This document shows, piece after piece, positions 60,028 through 64,000 of a stretch of 64,000 nt of DNA. The number at the start of each line of letters is the position of its first letter. Positions within the stretch are counted from its first letter, which is position 1. The notes under the pieces are model-generated. The model was not told where the DNA came from. It made no database searches and worked only from the letters and a program-made list of their open reading frames with translations. Source of the DNA: Aphelocoma coerulescens (Eukaryota; Chordata; Aves; Passeriformes; Corvidae); contig NW_027183581.1 in assembly GCF_041296385.1 (NCBI RefSeq), forward strand, positions 1 through 64,000, in the 5' to 3' direction. A program made the position numbers and the translations under genes.

Positions 60028-62220
60028 GGCTCTCCTGGGAGCCACGGGTCACAAAGCACCGTGGGCTCTGTGCAGCCCCGCTGTGTCACAATGGCCGCTG
60101 GCTTCCACGAGCCCCCGCAGTGTCCCAGTGGGCCCCGTAGCTTTAGGAGTGGGTGGCTGGGAGTTGGTGCCAGCGGCTGGGGGAGCAGCAGCAGGGACTG
60201 TGTGTGGACAGTGCCATGGCCACTTGTGTGGCCACTGGTGTCTCTGTGCCAGGCACAGCCGTGGTGTGTAACACCGGCTCTGGGTCCTTTGGCTGTGCAG
60301 GTGGCAGTCACGGCCTGGAGCAGGGCTGCTCCCGGGGGACAGCCTGGGGCAGGAGGCTGCTGGAGATTCATTCCCCACACTCCTTGTCATGAGGTGCTCA
60401 GAGTGATTGGAAAGGCTGTTGGCAGCAGGCAGTTCTCTGGGTTCAAGCTGTGGAGCTGTCAGCGGGAATGCAAAGGCCAAGCTGGTGAGCCTTTTGTCCT
60501 GGTGCCTTTAGTGTGTGAGCAGTCCCTGGTGCCGTTGTCTTTGGATCCTGAGTGTGGGAGAGGCAAGGCTTAGGATGGTGCGTAGAGCTGAGAAGGAAAG
60601 TGCCGAGAGCAGCGTGTGTGCTGCTGCTTTGAGGGGTGCAGTTGAAGTTGTAGGCAGCAAGAGCTTTCTCAGCTGGCCCTTTTGTGAGCTCTGCTTTTGC
60701 CAGATGACTTCCATCTTACCCTCTTACCATCTTAGCCTCTCATTTTTGCATATCCCAAACCCCCTTCCAAACATCCAGCAGCTGCTTGTAAAGAAGAAGT
60801 CCTAGAACAAAAAGCCAGTGCTGCCTTTCATAGCCCCTTTGCTGTCTATGAAGTAGAGGAAAGAAGCTAGTGAGACGCACTTTCTTTCTCAACTCCATAG
60901 AGCGCATCCTTCTCTCAAGGTGGCAGAGTCCTTGGCGGAAGTGAAGCATCTGCAGCTGCAGTTCAGACTGAGAGATGTGCCAGGACAGGAAACATTTGCT
61001 GACCTTCCCTGTTCCCTGTGCAACATGATTCTCGCATCCCAGTCACTTTCACATACCTTCGGTATCCCTGAGTCCAAGCAGCTAAAGCTCACAGAGACAG
61101 AAGTGTCAGGAAGGAAAACGTTGCAAAAGCACCCCCTTCTCTTATCAGCATATAAATTGTGCACAACAGGCTGCGGCACCGAACCTTCCTTCTCAGATAG
61201 ACATGCCATCACACTTTTCACTCTTGCAGCTCGGTTGAAAAGCTCCAGCAGCTGCTCCCGCAATAGCAAAAGGTTCTAGAAGTGAAAGCCAGTTTGGGGC
61301 TGCACCTTCTCCTTGCCGCATGTAAGCCACACCAAACTCCCTGATGCACTCTGTCCTCCCCTTCTCAAAGGAGTAGACGGTGGCATCAGGACACACCTGT
61401 GTCCCAGCAGCTGGGTGCCCAGCTGGGAGCAGGAGCAGGGCTGGGGCTGCTCCCAAAGTTGCCCCGCCCCAATGCCAGAGCCGGACATATGCTGAGGGGG
61501 GGCTGGATCAGGCTTTATTGTCCAGCTGCATGCCAGGAGTGAGCACAAAATCTACCTGCATTCTCTGCAGCATGCCATCCTGGAGCAGAGCCATTGCCAA
61601 AGGAAGCCGTGAGCCCGTGCCAAGCCAGTGCCGGAGTGGGATCCTAGCAGCACCTGTGGAAGCCGGGAGAGAGGAGCCCACCTGGAGCAGGTTCGTGCAG
61701 GATTAATCATCCCGTGGCTTCCCACCAGGGTCCTGTTGCTTCCAAAAGGCCCCACAGTGTCACTGTGGCCCCTCGGTTCCACCAGGTTCCATAGCGTCAC
61801 TGTGGTGCCCAGGGTTCCGTCAGCTTCGCCAGCATCCCCACGGTCTGCAGAGCTCCCCGAGCTTCTGTGGTGTCACAGTGGAGGCAGGGTTGCATCAGGT
61901 TCCATAGCATCAGCACGGTCTCCAGGGCTCCCAGAGGTTCTGTGGTGTCACAGTGGAGGCAGGGTTGCATCAGGTTCCATAGCATCACCACAGTCTCCAG
62001 GGCTCCCTGAGCTTCTGTGGTGTCACAGTGGAGGCAGGGTTGCATCAGGTTCCATAGCATCAGCACGGTCTCCAGGGCTCCCAGAGGTTCTGTGGTGTCA
62101 CAGAGGAGGCAGGGTTGCATCAGGTTCCATAGCATCACCACGGTCTCCAGGGCTCCCCTGAGCTTCTGTGGTGGTGTCACAGAGGAGCCAGGCTTCCTTG
62201 TAGTTCCCCAGCATCACAAA
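60028..62220. repeat. Monomer 27 (2193 bp, 4-copy minisatellite)
   Basis: Has gtagcttt and cagctggg, with accacgg in the fourth minisatellite copy. All of these match unit 3. Confidence 0.95.
61859..62159. repeat. 75-bp minisatellite, 4 copies (monomer 27)
   Basis: Copy types 1, 2, 1, 4, as in monomer 3. Confidence 0.95.
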
Positions 62221-64000
62221 GGCTCTCCTGGGAGCCACGGGTCACAAAGCACCGTGGGCTCTGTGCAGCCCCGCTGTGTCACAATGGCCGCTGGCTTCCA
62301 CGAGCCCCCGCAGTGTCCCAGTGGGCCCCGTGGCTTTAGGAGTGGGTGGCTGGGAGTTGGTGCCAGCGGCTGGGGGAGCAGCAGCAGGGACTGTGTGTGG
62401 ACAGTGCCATGGCCACTTGTGTGGCCACTGGTGTCTCTGTGCCAGGCACAGCCGTGGTGTGTAACACCGGCTCTGGGTCCTTTGGCTGTGCAGGTGGCAG
62501 TCACGGCCTGGAGCAGGGCTGCTCCCGGGGGACAGCCTGGGGCAGGAGGCTGCTGGAGATTCATTCCCCACACTCCTTGTCATGAGGTGCTCAGAGTGAT
62601 TGGAAAGGCTGTTGGCAGCAGGCAGTTCTCTGGGTTCAAGCTGTGGAGCTGTCAGCGGGAATGCAAAGGCCAAGCTGGTGAGCCTTTTGTCCTGGTGCCT
62701 TTAGTGTGTGAGCAGTCCCTGGTGCCGTTGTCTTTGGATCCTGAGTGTGGGAGAGGCAAGGCTTAGGATGGTGCGTAGAGCTGAGAAGGAAAGTGCCGAG
62801 AGCAGCGTGTGTGCTGCTGCTTTGAGGGGTGCAGTTGAAGTTGTAGGCAGCAAGAGCTTTCTCAGCTGGCCCTTTTGTGAGCTCTGCTTTTGCCAGATGA
62901 CTTCCATCTTACCCTCTTACCATCTTAGCCTCTCATTTTTGCATATCCCAAACCCCCTTCCAAACATCCAGCAGCTGCTTGTAAAGAAGAAGTCCTAGAA
63001 CAAAAAGCCAGTGCTGCCTTTCATAGCCCCTTTGCTGTCTATGAAGTAGAGGAAAGAAGCTAGTGAGACGCACTTTCTTTCTCAACTCCATAGAGCGCAT
63101 CCTTCTCTCAAGGTGGCAGAGTCCTTGGCGGAAGTGAAGCATCTGCAGCTGCAGTTCAGACTGAGAGATGTGCCAGGACAGGAAACATTTGCTGACCTTC
63201 CCTGTTCCCTGTGCAACATGATTCTCGCATCCCAGTCACTTTCACATACCTTCGGTATCCCTGAGTCCAAGCAGCTAAAGCTCACAGAGACAGAAGTGTC
63301 AGGAAGGAAAACGTTGCAAAAGCACCCCCTTCTCTTATCAGCATATAAATTGTGCACAACAGGCTGCGGCACCGAACCTTCCTTCTCAGATAGACATGCC
63401 ATCACACTTTTCACTCTTGCAGCTCGGTTGAAAAGCTCCAGCAGCTGCTCCCGCAATAGCAAAAGGTTCTAGAAGTGAAAGCCAGTTTGGGGCTGCACCT
63501 TCTCCTTGCCGCATGTAAGCCACACCAAACTCCCTGATGCACTCTGTCCTCCCCTTCTCAAAGGAGTAGACGGTGGCATCAGGACACACCTGTGTCCCAG
63601 CAGCTGGGTGCCCAGCTGGGAGCAGGAGCAGGGCTGGGGCTGCTCCCAAAGTTGCCCCGCCCCAATGCCAGAGCCGGACATATGCTGAGGGGGGGCTGGA
63701 TCAGGCTTTATTGTCCAGCTGCATGCCAGGAGTGAGCACAAAATCTACCTGCATTCTCTGCAGCATGCCATCCTGGAGCAGAGCCATTGCCAAAGGAAGC
63801 CGTGAGCCCGTGCCAAGCCAGTGCCGGAGTGGGATCCTAGCAGCACCTGTGGAAGCCGGGAGAGAGGAGCCCACCTGGAGCAGGTTCGTGCAGGATTAAT
63901 CATCCCGTGGCTTCCCACCAGGGTCCTGTTGCTTCCAAAAGGCCCCACAGTGTCACTGTGGCCCCTCGGTTCCACCAGGTTCCATAGCGTCACTGTGGTG
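62221..64000. repeat. Monomer 28 (partial, first 1780 bp)
   Basis: Has gtggcttt with cagctggg, as in unit 4. The window ends in the degenerate minisatellite before the clean array, so its copy number is unknown. Confidence 0.95.

Larger units (their letters stand above)
510..64000. repeat. Macrosatellite array of about 2.2-kb monomers (28 units, last one partial)
   Basis: The same sequence recurs head to tail from the left LTR to the window edge. Unit lengths in order are 2193, 2193, 2193, 2268, 2268, [LTR], 2193, 2193, 2268, 2268, 2268, 2193, 2268, 2268, 2193, 2269, 2268, 2118, 2268, 2193, 2118, 2268, 2193, 2268, 2268, [LTR], 2193, 2193, 2193 and a partial 1780. Units differ by scattered substitutions, one single-base insertion and whole 75-bp steps. 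I set the monomer start at the ggctctcctggg motif just right of the LTR target site; the true start of a tandem repeat is arbitrary. The array continues beyond both edges. No flanking unique DNA is present, so its genomic address is unknown. Uniform orientation, near identity and higher-order structure are typical of satellite arrays kept similar by unequal exchange and gene conversion. Confidence 0.97.
55642..64000. repeat. Higher-order repeat block A3: monomers matching units 1-4
   Basis: Units 25-28, right of LTR copy 3, carry the same variants in the same order as units 1-4, including the 4,4,4 minisatellite run and cagctggg in both the third and fourth unit. Apart from the CT/AC difference in its first unit (positions 1505-1506 in unit 1), I see no distinguishing change from block A1. 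It is closer to A1 than A2 is. The window ends before the next LTR expected from A1. Confidence 0.82.

Noticed and set aside
1..64000. Operons, tRNA, rRNA or other prokaryotic features
   Set aside because: I saw no recognisable rRNA or tRNA. The satellite structure and retroviral LTR show a eukaryotic genome.

Overview
The window is one continuous eukaryotic tandem-repeat (macrosatellite) array with no convincing intact protein-coding gene. It holds 27 complete head-to-tail monomers plus one cut off by the right edge (units 1-28, 510-64000). All are in the same orientation and very similar. Monomer length takes three main values, 2118, 2193 and 2268 bp, which differ by exactly 75 bp, plus one unit of 2269 bp. 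The difference comes from an internal 75-bp minisatellite present in 3, 4 or 5 copies near the right end of each monomer. The rest of the monomer keeps a constant length, so any site can be placed by its offset from the monomer start.

The array is broken by an 832-bp solo LTR of an endogenous retrovirus on the minus strand: the tail of one copy at 1-504 and complete copies at 11625-12456 and 54805-55636. All sit at the same base of the monomer and look identical. The two complete copies are flanked by the same 5-bp duplication (acaaa), and the right-hand acaaa of the edge copy is also visible. I read this as one insertion later copied together with its host monomers. The LTRs therefore mark a higher-order repeat, spaced 11,952 bp (5 monomers) and 43,180 bp (19 monomers). 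The first three monomers to the right of each LTR carry matching diagnostic substitutions. A separate recent duplication of a three-monomer block (6,579 bp; 37111-43689 and 43690-50268) was found with a single base difference.

The organism is most likely a vertebrate. A bird is my best guess from the GC-rich minisatellite-bearing monomer and the short ERV solo LTR with 5-bp target duplication; this is inference. Chromosomal location (sex chromosome, microchromosome, subtelomere or other heterochromatin) cannot be told from the sequence.

Within the monomer, from left to right: about 130 bp of decayed 75-bp-like sequence; about 1.57 kb of single-copy sequence with a consensus Sp1 GC box, a minus-strand AATAAA and a short minus-strand peptide segment resembling one motif of the choline/carnitine acyltransferase family (possible gene relic, low confidence); about 135 bp of degenerate minisatellite; the clean 75-bp array; and about 60 bp of degenerate copy. 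The many open frames on both strands follow from a repeat period divisible by three and from copying of one monomer. I do not call them genes.
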